A DNA stretch of 64,000 bases from Taklimakanibacter sp021828105. Lineage in GTDB: Bacteria > Pseudomonadota > Alphaproteobacteria > Rhizobiales > Aestuariivirgaceae. The notes beneath the pieces were generated by a model. The model searched no databases. It was not told where the DNA came from and saw only the letters and a list, made by a program, of their open reading frames with translations. The position numbers and the translations under genes were made by a program. Positions 15,075 through 25,100 of the stretch are shown here, piece by piece (positions within the stretch are counted from its first letter, which is position 1; each line of letters begins with the position of its first letter). The DNA lies in NCBI GenBank assembly GCA_021828105.1, contig JAKATG010000004.1, positions 62,001 through 126,000 of the forward strand, in the 5' to 3' direction.

Positions 15075-17363
15075 TCAGCCGCGCTGGTCCTGGTTCCTTC
15101 TGTCCAGGGCGACGCGCGGCGGCGCGCTGTTGCCGCGCACCTGGGTGATGGCGGCGCGGCCCTGTCCCGTCTGCTGGCGGAGCGCTTCCAGCACGTCCTC
15201 CTTGGGGCCGTCGGCGGCGACCTTGCCATTGGCGATGACGACCAGCCGGTCGATGAGATCGAGCATCGAATAGCGGTGCGTCGAGACGATCACCGTCTGC
15301 TCGGGACGCAGCGCCTTGCGCAACTGCTCGATCAGCTGCCGTTCGCTGGCGAGATCCATGGCGCTCGAGGGCTCGTCGAGGAAGATCACTTGCGGATCGC
15401 CGATCAGGACGCGCGCCAGGGCCACGGCCTGGCGCTGGCCGCCCGACAAAGCGGAGCCGCGCTCGCCGACCATCGTATCGTAGCCTGCCGGGTAACGGCG
15501 GACGAATTCCTCGATACCGGCGAGCCGGGCCGCGGCGACGAGCTCGCTGTCCGCGGCGCCGGGCTTGCCCATGGTGATGTTGCTGCGGATAGTGCCATGG
15601 AAGAGCTCGGCGTCCTGGCCGAGAAGGCCGATGGTGCGGCGGATCTGGTGCGGGTGATACTGGCCCATGTCGATTCCGTCGATAAGGATGCTGCCTTTCT
15701 GCGGCTCATAGAGCTTGACCAGGAGGCGGCCGATCGTCGTCTTGCCCGAGCCGATCTTGCCGATGATGCCGACCTTCTCGCCGGGCCGGATGGTCAGCGA
15801 GAAATCATTGATCGCCGGTATGTTCGAGTTGGGATAGGCGAAGACGACGTTCTGGAACTGGATGACGCAGTTGGTGATCGGCTGGGCGAGGAAGTTCTTG
15901 CCCGCCGGCCGCTCGCTCGGCATCTGCATGATCTTGTCGAGCGCCTTCAGCGAGGAGAAGGACTGCTGCGAGCGCGCCAGCACGATGGCGAACTGGCCGA
16001 GCGGGGCCACGCAACGGCTGGCCAGCATCACCGAAGCGACGATGGCGCCCATCGATATCTCTCCTTCCTGGAAGAGATAGACGCCGACGATGATCACCGC
16101 GATGCTGACGATCTGCTGGATGGCCGAGGTCATGTGGGTCAGCGTCGAGGTGAGCTGGCGCACGCGCTCGACTGTCCGCGATGTCGAGCCGACGAGTTTC
16201 TCCCACAGGCCCTGCAGATGGCTTTCGGCGCGCACGACCTTGATCGTCTCGAGGGCGGAGATGGTTTCGACCAGCAGGGAATGGCGCTGCGCCGCCTCAT
16301 TCGCGTTGCGTTCCGCCGCCCGGCGCAGCGGGATCTGGAAGGCGAGGCCGAGGCCGATGATGATGACGGCCGCCGCCGCCGGCACATAGGCGATCGGACC
16401 GCCGATCTGGTGGATCACCAGGAGGAACACGACGAAGAACAGCATGTCGGTCAAGGTGGCGATCGTGTTCGAGGTGAAGAATTCGCGCACCGATTCGAAG
16501 TCTCTCAGATGGCTGGCGAAGCTGCCGGTGGTCGGCGGCTTGCTGCTCATCTGGATGGAGAGGACATGCGAGAAGATACGGCTGGCGAGAAGCACATCGG
16601 CCCGCCTGCCGGTCGAATCGATGAGCCAGGCCCGCAATGTCCTGAGGATCAGGTCGAAGAGGAGGGCGAGCCCCATGCCGATCACCAGCACCCACATGGT
16701 GGGAATCGCCTTGTTCGGCAGCACCCGGTCATAGACATTCATCACGAAGAGCGGCGAGGCGAGCGCGATGATGCTGATGAGAGCCGCGGCGAAAGCGACC
16801 AGCACATAGGTCTTCCACAGTTTCCGGATCGCGCCCCAGAACCAGTGCTCATTGGCCTCGCTTGCCAGCGTGTCGAGGTTTTCATCGACCGTGGTGAATT
16901 CACGGGCGAGGATGGCGTAGCCGGTATAGCTCTCGGCCAGTTCGTCGGGCGGGATCTGGGCGGTGGTGCCGGTCAAGGGATCGTAGATGTGGCATGCCCG
17001 CTCGTCCTGGCGGATGAGGATGCAGGTGTCGTCATCCTCCATCAGCAGGATGACGGGCAAGAGCAGCGGCGGCAGGTCGTCGAGCTTGCGCCGCATCAGC
17101 TTGGACGAGAAGCCGATGCGGCCGAGCGCCCTGAGCGCCAGCTCCGGCGTGAGCCGGCCATTGACCAAAGGCAGGCCGGCGGTGAGCACGTCGGCCGACA
17201 CGGCGCGGCCGCGCAGCGACACGAGGGCTTGCACCGCCTTGGTCAGGGGGTCGTTGTCGAATGCCAGCCGGTCGAGCGATGCCATGGTCAAGGGCGAATG
17301 CGCCGTACCAATGCCGCTGTTGATCGCCGTCAGCGACTGATCGGGGGGAAATTCATGCTTCAT
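15075..17363 (-). CDS. Type I secretion ABC transporter ATPase/permease (LapB-like)
   Basis: The 762-residue protein has an N-terminal peptidase-like domain (about 25-170), six membrane helices (about 180-470) and an ABC ATPase (about 500-735). Walker A is GKIGSGKTT (about 533-541), the signature is LSGGQRQA (about 639) and Walker B is VIFLDEPSSAMD. The N-terminal C39-like domain lacks the cysteine-protease active site, as in LapB/HlyB-type exporters that use it only to bind substrate. It should export the giant adhesin encoded at 22104-27451, with the HlyD and TolC proteins nearby. Confidence 0.92.
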   Translation of the reverse strand: MKHEFPPDQSLTAINSGIGTAHSPLTMASLDRLAFDNDPLTKAVQALVSLRGRAVSADVLTAGLPLVNGRLTPELALRALGRIGFSSKLMRRKLDDLPPLLLPVILLMEDDDTCILIRQDERACHIYDPLTGTTAQIPPDELAESYTGYAILAREFTTVDENLDTLASEANEHWFWGAIRKLWKTYVLVAFAAALISIIALASPLFVMNVYDRVLPNKAIPTMWVLVIGMGLALLFDLILRTLRAWLIDSTGRRADVLLASRIFSHVLSIQMSSKPPTTGSFASHLRDFESVREFFTSNTIATLTDMLFFVVFLLVIHQIGGPIAYVPAAAAVIIIGLGLAFQIPLRRAAERNANEAAQRHSLLVETISALETIKVVRAESHLQGLWEKLVGSTSRTVERVRQLTSTLTHMTSAIQQIVSIAVIIVGVYLFQEGEISMGAIVASVMLASRCVAPLGQFAIVLARSQQSFSSLKALDKIMQMPSERPAGKNFLAQPITNCVIQFQNVVFAYPNSNIPAINDFSLTIRPGEKVGIIGKIGSGKTTIGRLLVKLYEPQKGSILIDGIDMGQYHPHQIRRTIGLLGQDAELFHGTIRSNITMGKPGAADSELVAAARLAGIEEFVRRYPAGYDTMVGERGSALSGGQRQAVALARVLIGDPQVIFLDEPSSAMDLASERQLIEQLRKALRPEQTVIVSTHRYSMLDLIDRLVVIANGKVAADGPKEDVLEALRQQTGQGRAAITQVRGNSAPPRVALDRRNQDQRG

Positions 17364-17472
17364 TGCCGGCTACCGTCCTGTTCCGGCCGAACATTCAAGA
17401 ATCGCGCCAAAATCCACTCATCAAACCAGCCTCGCCGTTTTCGCCTCCCGGCATGGCCTGGTCGCGCCGCTC

Positions 17473-18870
17473 TCACTCCTTGGGCGGGCGCGGCTCGGTC
17501 CGCTCATAGGCGTCGGGCGGCAATGTTTCGGGGCTGTTGGCATCCCTGCGGGCATAGGGCCGCGCTTGCGCGACCGGCGCCACGCCGATCGTACGCAAGA
17601 GCGAGCCGGTCGAAGCCAAGAGCCGGTATTCGGCGAATTTCACCGCGGCATCCGATGTCGCGATCGCCGTCTGCAGGTTGAAGCGGGTATTCTGCGTGTC
17701 GAGCAGGTCGAGGAGCGAGCGCTCGCCGATCTTGAACTGCTCGGTATAGGATGACCTGAGCTGATCGGTCGCCGAGAGTTCCTGCAGCAGCACCTTGAGC
17801 CGCTTGGCCTGCTGCTGGCGGCGGTCCCAGGACAGCCTGACCCCTTCCTCGACTTCGCGCGTGATGCGGCTGAGCTTCTGAAAGGCCTCATCGACGTGGC
17901 GGATCTGCTCCTGCTTGTTGGCGGTGTCGATGCCGCCATTGTAGATGTTCCACTCCATGACAACATTGCCTTGCAGGTCGTTGTCGGCGCCGCGCTCGCC
18001 GCCGATATCCTCGCCCACTGACCCCCGGCCCTCGAGGCTCAGCTTCGGATAGAACTTCGATTCGGCGACCTTGACCTGGGCTTGCGCCGCATCGATGTCG
18101 GCCTTGGCGAAGCGGATGGAGGGGTGATTGCTGCGCGCGGTGCTGAGCGCGGCGGTGAGCGAAGAGTGCTGCCGGCCGCTGATCTTGATCACATTGCCGG
18201 CCTTGCCGATCGGCCTGCCGACGAGCTTGATGAAGGTCGCTTCCGATGCCTTCAGCTCTTCCTCGAGCTCGACGATGCGGGCCCTGGCGGCCAGCACGCG
18301 CTCTTGCGCCTGCTGGTGGTCGGCGACGCTGAGCGAGCCGCCCGAGGTGCCCTTCGCGATGTTGCCGGCGACATACTGGTGATATTTGAGGTTGTCGCGC
18401 GCATAGCCGAGGATGCGGTGGACGCGCAGGATCTCGAGATATTCGCGGATGACGGCGAGGGCGATGAATTCCGAGCGCTCCCTGACCCTGAACGAGGCGC
18501 TGTCGACGCGGGCGGCCTGGAACTCGACTTCGCCATCGACGCCGAAGCCGTCGAACAGGAGCTGGCGCACGACGACGCTGGCTTCGCGCCGGAAGAAGAG
18601 GTGGTCCGTATCGCCACTTTCGCGCGTGTTGCTGTTGTCGGCGATCTCGCCGCCGGCGCTGGCCTGGAGATCGATGCGCGGGCGGTAGAGGCCGCGGCCC
18701 TGCTCGAGCTCGAATTCGATGCCTTCGCGGTTGGCGACAGCTTCCCCGATTTCAGGATTGGAATGAACTGCCGTGACGACGGCATCCTTCATGGACATCG
18801 CAGAAAGGCACTGCGCGCCGGCAACAAAAGCCGCCAGGCTGGCAGTCGCGAGCATCATCGATCGAAACAT
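17473..18870 (-). CDS. TolC-family outer-membrane channel of the type I secretion system (LapE-like)
   Basis: The 465-residue protein starts with a signal peptide (about 1-24, MFRSMMLATASLAAFVAGAQ). Two duplicated coiled-coil/beta halves follow: GEAVANREGIEFELEQGRGLYRP opens the first, and FAKADIDAAQAQVKVAESKFYP opens the second. The repeat containing QFKIGERSLLDLLDTQN is characteristic of TolC-family secretion channels such as AggA/LapE. A proline-rich tail of ~40 residues ends the protein. It is 109 bases downstream of the next gene start on the same strand and probably shares the adhesin export job with the ATPase and HlyD proteins. Confidence 0.9.
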   Translation of the reverse strand: MFRSMMLATASLAAFVAGAQCLSAMSMKDAVVTAVHSNPEIGEAVANREGIEFELEQGRGLYRPRIDLQASAGGEIADNSNTRESGDTDHLFFRREASVVVRQLLFDGFGVDGEVEFQAARVDSASFRVRERSEFIALAVIREYLEILRVHRILGYARDNLKYHQYVAGNIAKGTSGGSLSVADHQQAQERVLAARARIVELEEELKASEATFIKLVGRPIGKAGNVIKISGRQHSSLTAALSTARSNHPSIRFAKADIDAAQAQVKVAESKFYPKLSLEGRGSVGEDIGGERGADNDLQGNVVMEWNIYNGGIDTANKQEQIRHVDEAFQKLSRITREVEEGVRLSWDRRQQQAKRLKVLLQELSATDQLRSSYTEQFKIGERSLLDLLDTQNTRFNLQTAIATSDAAVKFAEYRLLASTGSLLRTIGVAPVAQARPYARRDANSPETLPPDAYERTEPRPPKE

Positions 18871-19053
18871 AGTCGCCGTCCCCGTCCCTCCGCCGTAGAT
18901 TTACGGTAGGTTAATAATTTCTAAACACAGTAGAGATTGCGGACAAGAGCCAGTTGATCTCACCCAAAATTAATTAAAAACAGTGTTAATCCGGCCACAG
19001 CATCGCTCTTGCTTGAATACAAGGCTGAAATGTGCTTTTGTTCCTTAATCTCA

Positions 19054-19641
19054 TTATTGCAGGCTGGCGGATCTGATAAGACGAACGGGTGATGTGCCCG
19101 AAGCGCCGAAGAAGAACACGCCTTCGGCCTCATCAGGTGAGGCCCATGACACGACCTTGACGCGTCCAGCGCTGCCGTCGCTGCAGTTGACGGGAACGGA
19201 AAGGCCGGAGGCGAGTTCCGCCGCACGCCCGACAAGCCGCCCGGCGCAGACCAGGCCATCGCGATCGGCGAAGGCGACGCTGCTTCCCCAGAACTCGCCG
19301 CGCATGATGCCGTCGGCCGGCATGGGTTGGAGGATCTTCTCGCTCGGAACTGTGCTGCCCTCGATCTGAGGGGAATCTTGTGAGACGGCGCCGAGAAGAA
19401 CGGGATTGCTGCTTTCCGCTGGGTCGCTGGAAGACTGCAGCGCCATGGCGGATTCGGGCGTCGCCGTCTGGCCGGCGCGCTCGGTGCTGTGCGGCGGTAC
19501 CGTCAGCAGATTGGAGCCGGTCTCGAGCGAGGGCATGGCGCAGGCGGTGAGCACCAAGGCGATCAAGCCGTAGCTGAGGAGATGACCTCCTTGGAATAAT
19601 GCGTGGCTGCCGCCCCTTCGCATCGCTGGATTTTTAGGCAT
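19054..19641 (-). CDS. Putative lipoprotein of unknown function inside the adhesin locus
   Basis: The product (about 195 residues from ATG 19641) has a lipoprotein signal with the lipobox LTAC: SYGLIALVLTAC. A low-complexity Ser/Pro/Thr-rich linker follows (about 40-100), and then a compact C-terminal domain with GEFWGSSVAFADRDGLVCAGRLVGR and ending VFFFGASGTSPVRLIRS. I do not recognise the domain. An in-frame extension to 19746 and an ATG at 19623 are alternative starts, and no strong ribosome site decides between them. It lies between the TolC gene and the divergent HlyD gene, so it may be an accessory part of this secretion system. Confidence 0.6.
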   Translation of the reverse strand: MPKNPAMRRGGSHALFQGGHLLSYGLIALVLTACAMPSLETGSNLLTVPPHSTERAGQTATPESAMALQSSSDPAESSNPVLLGAVSQDSPQIEGSTVPSEKILQPMPADGIMRGEFWGSSVAFADRDGLVCAGRLVGRAAELASGLSVPVNCSDGSAGRVKVVSWASPDEAEGVFFFGASGTSPVRLIRSASLQ

Positions 19642-19765
19642 CTGGCTTAAGCGAAACTGTCCGTACTTACTCAACGTATAGTCCAGTTTACGGAGCGGCA
19701 CAATTCCTGCACAATACCAGAGTAAATTCATTAAAAAGTGATCCAATTTTTCGACGGCGTTTCAT

Positions 19766-21100
19766 ATGTATGCTCTCAGGCGTGGCGATCTCGATTTCCT
19801 GTCCGAATATGACGCAGCCGCAAGGCGCGGCGCGCCGCGCGGGACAGTTGTCAGTCTTCTGGTCTTTGCCGGTATGTTCCTGGTCGCCCTGGTCTGGGCA
19901 TCCTGGGCCAAGCTCGACGAGGTGACGCGGGGTCTCGGCCAGGTCATCCCCTCGAGCAAGACGCAGCTCATCCAGAGTCTCGAGGGCGGCATCGTCAAGG
20001 AGATCCTGGTCCGGGCCGGCGACCGGGTCGCCAAGGGCGCCGTGCTGGTGCGCATCGACGACACCGGCTTCTCGTCAAATCTCGGCGAATCGCGGGCGAA
20101 GCAGCTCGCTTTGCAGAGCCAGGTGGCACGGCTGCGCCACGAGGCGGAAGGCGCCCTCGATGTCGAGCCGCCGTTCACCGACGAATTGCACAAGGCGGCA
20201 CCCGACATCATCGCCAATGAGCTCGAGCTCTTCCGCGCTCGCCGCTTGAGCCTCGACACGCAGTTGCGCGTCCTGCAGGAAAGGATCGAGCAGCGCACGC
20301 TGGAATTGTCCGAGGTCAATGCCTCGCTCAAGCGCTTCAACGACAATCTGAAGCTCGCCGAGGAGGATATGAAGATCAAGAAGCCGCTTGCCGATCGCGG
20401 CATCGTCGCCAAGACCGACGTGCTCAAGATCCGCCGCGATATCGCCGACACCTCGGGACAGATCGCGACCGCGCAGGAGACCAAGTCGCGCACCGAGGCC
20501 GCGATCCGCGAGGCCAAGGCCATGTTCGACGAGCAGGAGCAGAAATTCCGCCAGGATGCGAGAGCCGAGCTTTCGCAAGGCATGGCCGAGCTCACCGTCA
20601 TCGAAGAGACCTTGCGCGCCGCCAAGGACCGCGTGGTCAGGGCCGACATCAGATCGCCGGTCGAGGGCATCGTCAACAAGCTCAACACCAACACGGTGGG
20701 GGGTGTCGTCCAGGCCGGGCAGACGCTGATGGAGATCGTGCCGTTGGAGGATTCGCTCTTCGTCGAGGCGAAGATCCGCCCGAGCGACATCGCTTTCGTG
20801 CATCCGCGCCAGCCGGCGGTGGTCAAGATCACGGCCTACGACTTTTCCGTCTATGGCGGGCTCGAGGGCGAGGTCGAGCTCATATCGCCCGACAGCATTT
20901 ACGATGAGCAGGCGCGCGAGAGCTATTACATAGTTACCGTTAAAACTTTACAGAGCCAATTAAAAGGAAAGGAAGGAGACCTTCCTATTATCCCCGGAAT
21001 GGTCGCATCAGTCGACATTCTGACGGGGAAAAAGAGTGTATTGGACTACCTGCTCAAGCCCATCAACAAAGCCAGGTCCGAAGCACTCACCGAAAGATAA
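19766..21100 (+). CDS. HlyD-family periplasmic adaptor of type I secretion (LapC-like)
   Basis: The 444-residue protein has a short cytoplasmic N-terminus, one membrane helix (about 27-50, VVSLLVFAGMFLVALVWASW) and a lipoyl/barrel-sandwich half-motif (LIQSLEGGIVKEILVRAGDRVAKGAVLVRID). Long coiled coils (about 110-290) follow, then the second half-motif (DIRSPVEGIVNKL) and a beta-barrel domain ending with GMVASVDILTGKKSVLDYLLKPI. This closing segment is diagnostic for HlyD/LapC adaptors. It connects the inner-membrane ATPase to the outer-membrane channel. It overlaps the start region of the LapG-like gene downstream. Confidence 0.93.
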   Translation: MYALRRGDLDFLSEYDAAARRGAPRGTVVSLLVFAGMFLVALVWASWAKLDEVTRGLGQVIPSSKTQLIQSLEGGIVKEILVRAGDRVAKGAVLVRIDDTGFSSNLGESRAKQLALQSQVARLRHEAEGALDVEPPFTDELHKAAPDIIANELELFRARRLSLDTQLRVLQERIEQRTLELSEVNASLKRFNDNLKLAEEDMKIKKPLADRGIVAKTDVLKIRRDIADTSGQIATAQETKSRTEAAIREAKAMFDEQEQKFRQDARAELSQGMAELTVIEETLRAAKDRVVRADIRSPVEGIVNKLNTNTVGGVVQAGQTLMEIVPLEDSLFVEAKIRPSDIAFVHPRQPAVVKITAYDFSVYGGLEGEVELISPDSIYDEQARESYYIVTVKTLQSQLKGKEGDLPIIPGMVASVDILTGKKSVLDYLLKPINKARSEALTER

Positions 21101-22091
21101 AATTCTCCGAAGCGCGGTCGCACTTCCTCAACCACCCTCACGGCTCTCCCGTTTACCCTGTTTCCTGGAGTTCGTCGCCGCTTTCGGCTTCGGCCTCTGT
21201 TTCATGCTCGCAACTCTGAGCCTGGGCCATGCGGCGACACCGGCGGCTGTCGAGCGCAAGGTTCAGCCGCGTCCGGCCAGGGACACGCTGCCCTTCGGCG
21301 TCTTCGGGTCGCTCGAATTCGCGACCAATGCGGCGAAGGGCTTGGGTGAATGGAAGCGGGTCACCGCCAAGGTCGATGCCGAGCGGGCGCTCTACGAAGC
21401 TTGCGATTTGGGCGGGAAGGGCTGCCCCTCGAACCTCGAGGCCTGGCGCGGCGCCATAAAACAATGGTCGGCCCTTGCTCCGCTCGCCAGGCTCATCGCC
21501 GTCAATGCCTATGTGAACGGCCATATCCGCTATGCCGATGACAGTATGATCTATGGCCGTGCCGATGTCTGGGCGAGCCCGTCGCGGGCGCTGGGCGGGC
21601 GCGGCGACTGCGAGGACTATGCCATCGCCAAATATGAGAGCCTGCGGGCTTTGGGCTTCGCCGAGCGCGATTTGCGGATCGTCGTGCTCAAGGACCTGCA
21701 CCGCAAGCTGGGCCACGCGGTGCTGTCGGTGCGGCTCGGCCAAAACCTTTACATACTCGACAACCAGAAGGCGCGGCCTTTCCTGCACGACACTGTCGCC
21801 TATTACGCGCCGGTCTTTTCGATCAACCGCGAGGGCCGCTGGATCAACATCGCGACCCGCAAGATCCGCGCCGAATATGCGATTGCGGTGGAGGAGCGCG
21901 GCAACGATGCGGCCGCCGCAGCCAGGGCGAAACTCGCGGAGAAGCCGCGGAGGAAGGCGAAGCGGGTGGCGGCCATGGTCGGCGTATCCGATGCAGCCGG
22001 CGCAGCGGACGCGCCGCAAGCGGGCGGTCTTCCTGCGCCGGTCAAGAAAAGCGCCCCGCCGGTGAAGGACGGGGCGCGGGAATTGCCGTGA
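21036..22091 (+). CDS. lapG: LapG-like periplasmic cysteine protease (transglutaminase-like BTLCP family)
   Basis: The protein carries the Cys-His-Asp triad of LapG: C in GRGDCEDYAI, H in KLGHAVLSV and D in YILDNQ. The first part has a hydrophobic signal segment (RLSRLPCFLEF then VAAFGFGLCFMLATLSLGHA). The GTG at 21036 keeps this segment and overlaps the HlyD gene by 65 bases; ATG 21204 would cut the signal. The start is therefore uncertain. LapG cleaves Lap-type adhesins near their N-terminus and releases them from the cell surface when c-di-GMP is low. The adhesin gene is tail-to-tail with it. The C-terminus is a lysine/alanine-rich tail. Confidence 0.85.
   Translation: MYWTTCSSPSTKPGPKHSPKDKILRSAVALPQPPSRLSRLPCFLEFVAAFGFGLCFMLATLSLGHAATPAAVERKVQPRPARDTLPFGVFGSLEFATNAAKGLGEWKRVTAKVDAERALYEACDLGGKGCPSNLEAWRGAIKQWSALAPLARLIAVNAYVNGHIRYADDSMIYGRADVWASPSRALGGRGDCEDYAIAKYESLRALGFAERDLRIVVLKDLHRKLGHAVLSVRLGQNLYILDNQKARPFLHDTVAYYAPVFSINREGRWINIATRKIRAEYAIAVEERGNDAAAAARAKLAEKPRRKAKRVAAMVGVSDAAGAADAPQAGGLPAPVKKSAPPVKDGARELP
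22051..22077 (+). terminator. Hairpin overlapping the end of the LapG-like gene
   Basis: GCGCCCCG (22051-22058) and CGGGGCGC (22070-22077) form an 8-bp GC stem inside the last codons of the gene. A second stem, GCGAGC-ggtca-GCTCGC (22096-22112), overlaps the adhesin stop codon. The pair could terminate both convergent transcripts, but no clear U-tracts follow. Confidence 0.4.
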
Positions 22092-22103
22092 TGTAGCGAG
22101 CGG

Positions 22104-25100
22104 TCAGCTCGCCGTTCCGGTGTGATCGCTTGTATCAGAGTTGTTGTCGTAGAGCACAGTCGCCGATGTGTTGCCGGTTACAACTGCGACGGTCGTCCAG
22201 GTCTGTCCGTTGGAGTTGCCATCGACATCGATCTCGAGGTTGTTGCCGGTCATCTGAGCGTAGTTCGACAGAGACTGCCCACCGGCCGTATCGACCGTGA
22301 ACAGGTCGGTCAGGTCGATCGTGTCCGTGCCGATCACATAGTTGTTGATCGTGTCCGCAGCATCGAAAGCGCTCGCGTCGAAGTAGAACTTATCGCTTCC
22401 CGAGCCGCCATCGAGGGTATTGGCGCCGGCGCCGCCGCGCAGGATGTCGTCATTGTTGCCGCCGTTGAGAATGTCGTCACCCAGCCCGCCGATCAGCAGG
22501 TCATTGCCGGCGTCGCCGTTGAGTGTGTCGTTTCCGTCCAGGCCGGCAAGGACATTGGCAGAGGCATTGCCTGTAAGTTGATCGACATGGTTCGAACCGA
22601 TGATGTTCTGGACGGTCGGCCCCGCCGTCTGGTTTACGCCAGAACCCGAGGCGGAATTGTCGACCGTGGTCGCGCCCGACGACAACAGATCGATGAAGAG
22701 CGGGCTGAGTATTGTGTCGCCATCCGCATCGGTCAGGGCGAGGTCGTACCTCATTTCGACCGAAGGGACATTGGTGACGGTCGATACGAAAGCGAAGGCG
22801 CCGATGTCGAAGGAATCTCCATCAAGCGATGGATCGGGATCGCCGGTGATTGATCGCGCATTCTCCATCTCTATGCGGTTGTAGCCGGTCCCTGAAGCGG
22901 TCACCTGAACGGTGTCGTTGAGATCGAGACCAGTAATCAGATATCCGCCATTGTTGTCGGTGGTGAGTGAAGCGAGATTGACGCTGACACCATTCACCTT
23001 GATGTCGGTTATGGTGGCGAGCTGTCCGTCGTCGGCAAGCTGCGCCGCATGTGTGCCCGTGTTGGTACCTGCGGGATTGTCGTCGTCAGCGCTGTAAATG
23101 CGCACCCACACCTCTTGAGAGTCGGGTGGCGGACTGCCGGTGACCTTCACGATGGCGAACTGGAAGTCATTGACATTGTAATGTGTTGTATAATCGTAGA
23201 AATTGTTGTTGCCTGAGTCCACAGTCGCAGTGTTGACGAAGTCAATTCTGAGAGCGTCTCCGTCGTCCATTTGATTGTTTGCAACGCCGATACCGGCGGT
23301 GCTCGCCGATACTGATGAGCCGGTCGTCGCGTTGCTGCTGCCATCGGCTGCCCGTTGGTAACCGGAGAACAGTAGATCCTGCGTTGTGTTCGCCACGTCG
23401 AGCGCCTTGAACTGTTGCGTATTTTGTCCAAGTGCGGAAAAGTTCGACACGGTCGTCGTCTGTGTGGCGCCGATCTGCGCGAACACGTCGACCTGATAGG
23501 TGTCGGTGCTCGAGGCGAGGCTGTTGTCCGGTTGCAGCGTCACCTGGAACACCTTGGTTCCGGTACCGAAGCCACCGATCCATCCTTCCAGTCGACCGGG
23601 TGTCGCCGCATCGCCGTCGTGATTGTTGAGGAACAGTTGGATATTCTGGCCGCCGGAAGTCAGGTTGACCGTGTTGCCGTTGATGGTGCCGGTAGCCTGC
23701 TGGCCGTTTGTGATATTGGCGAAGGCGATCGTCCCAGGCTGGTCGGTGCCGACATTGTTATCGATATTGACATCGACGTCGAGATCGAACACGCCGGTCG
23801 AGCTGGCGGCGTTGATCAGGGCGGCGTTCTCCGGCGCGATGATCGAGGGACCTGAATCCTGGAAAGTGATGAAATTGCCGATATCGACGGATTGTGCGGA
23901 AACATCTCCGTCGCCGTCGGTCACGGTCACGGTCGCCTGAATGGCGCTGGCCGCTATGGACAATGCATCATCCGGGTTGCTGGTGATTGGATGCTTGATC
24001 GCCAGATATTGCGCGACGCTCAACTTACCGTTCGCGTCGATGGCGATGGCGAAGGCTACCGGGTCACCCAAGGTCACCGTATCGTCGTCATTGGTGTCGA
24101 CGAGGCCGAGAATGATATCGCCCTGCTTGAGCAGGAGGATATCGTGCCCATCGAGCGAGTCGAGGTTTGAATCGGCATTGGCTGTGGTGCCGAGGGACAA
24201 AACTGTCGTCCCTGCCCCATCAGCGCCGTACTGCGTTCCTGTCGTCGTAACGACCGCCGCGGCGCTCTGGGCCCAGCCGATCAGGATGCCGAGGCCCGCG
24301 ATCATCGCCGGCACCGCTCCGCTCTGGTCATTCGCGTCGCCATCGACGCCGGCCGTCTCGTCATGAATGACTGAGCCCGTTCCCAAATTGACGACGGCCT
24401 GCGGCACATCGTCGATGACGGTCACATTGACCACCCCGGTGACGGTGTCGTCGCCGTCCGAGCCCTGCACCGTGACCGAGCCGAGATTGAGGCTGGTGGC
24501 GACGTCGTCGCCGAACAGGTTGTGGAACTCATCCGCCAGCACGACGGTGACCGTCACATTGCCGTTGCCGTTCGGCGCGATCGAGCTCGCCCCGCCGAGC
24601 GTCAGGGTGATCGCCGTCTGACCGTCGACCGTTCCGGTGATGACGGTGCCGGCCGGGTTCATCGACCAGGAGATCTCCACTCCTGCCGTGTTGGTATCGC
24701 TGTCGGTGGTCAGCCCGGCGAAGCCGGTGAAGGCAAAGTTCGTCAGCGTGTCCGAACCGGCGGTGAAGTTCAGCGTCGCGACCTGCGTCAGGGCCAACGG
24801 CGTCGGGTCGGAACCGTCGCTCAGATGAGCTTCGTCGAGGCTCACATTCTGCGCCGTCGCATTCTGCGGGTTGGCGCCGTCGGTGATGGTGATGGTGTGG
24901 TTGTCGGTGGCGACGTCGCCGTCGGTATCGGTCACCGTCGCCGTGAAGGTGAAGCTCGGTTGACCGGCGACATCGAGCGCCGGGTTGAAGGTCCATGTCG
25001 CATCGCCATTGGCGTCGGTCGCTATCGTCAGGACGCCGAGCGTATCGCCGCCCAGGGTCACCGTCGCCGCGGTGGTCGCCGGCGTGCCGTCGAGGGTGAA

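Noticed and set aside
15036..17681. An 881-codon open frame on the plus strand opposite the secretion ATPase
   Set aside because: It has no recognisable domain, a biased Arg/Asp/Gly-rich composition and mirrors a well-supported gene. It is a high-GC antisense artefact.
18871..19053. CtrA-like box (TTAA-N-TTAA) upstream of the TolC-like gene
   Set aside because: The nearest TTAA pair is spaced by 8 bases, not 7, and the region is AT-rich, so chance is likely.
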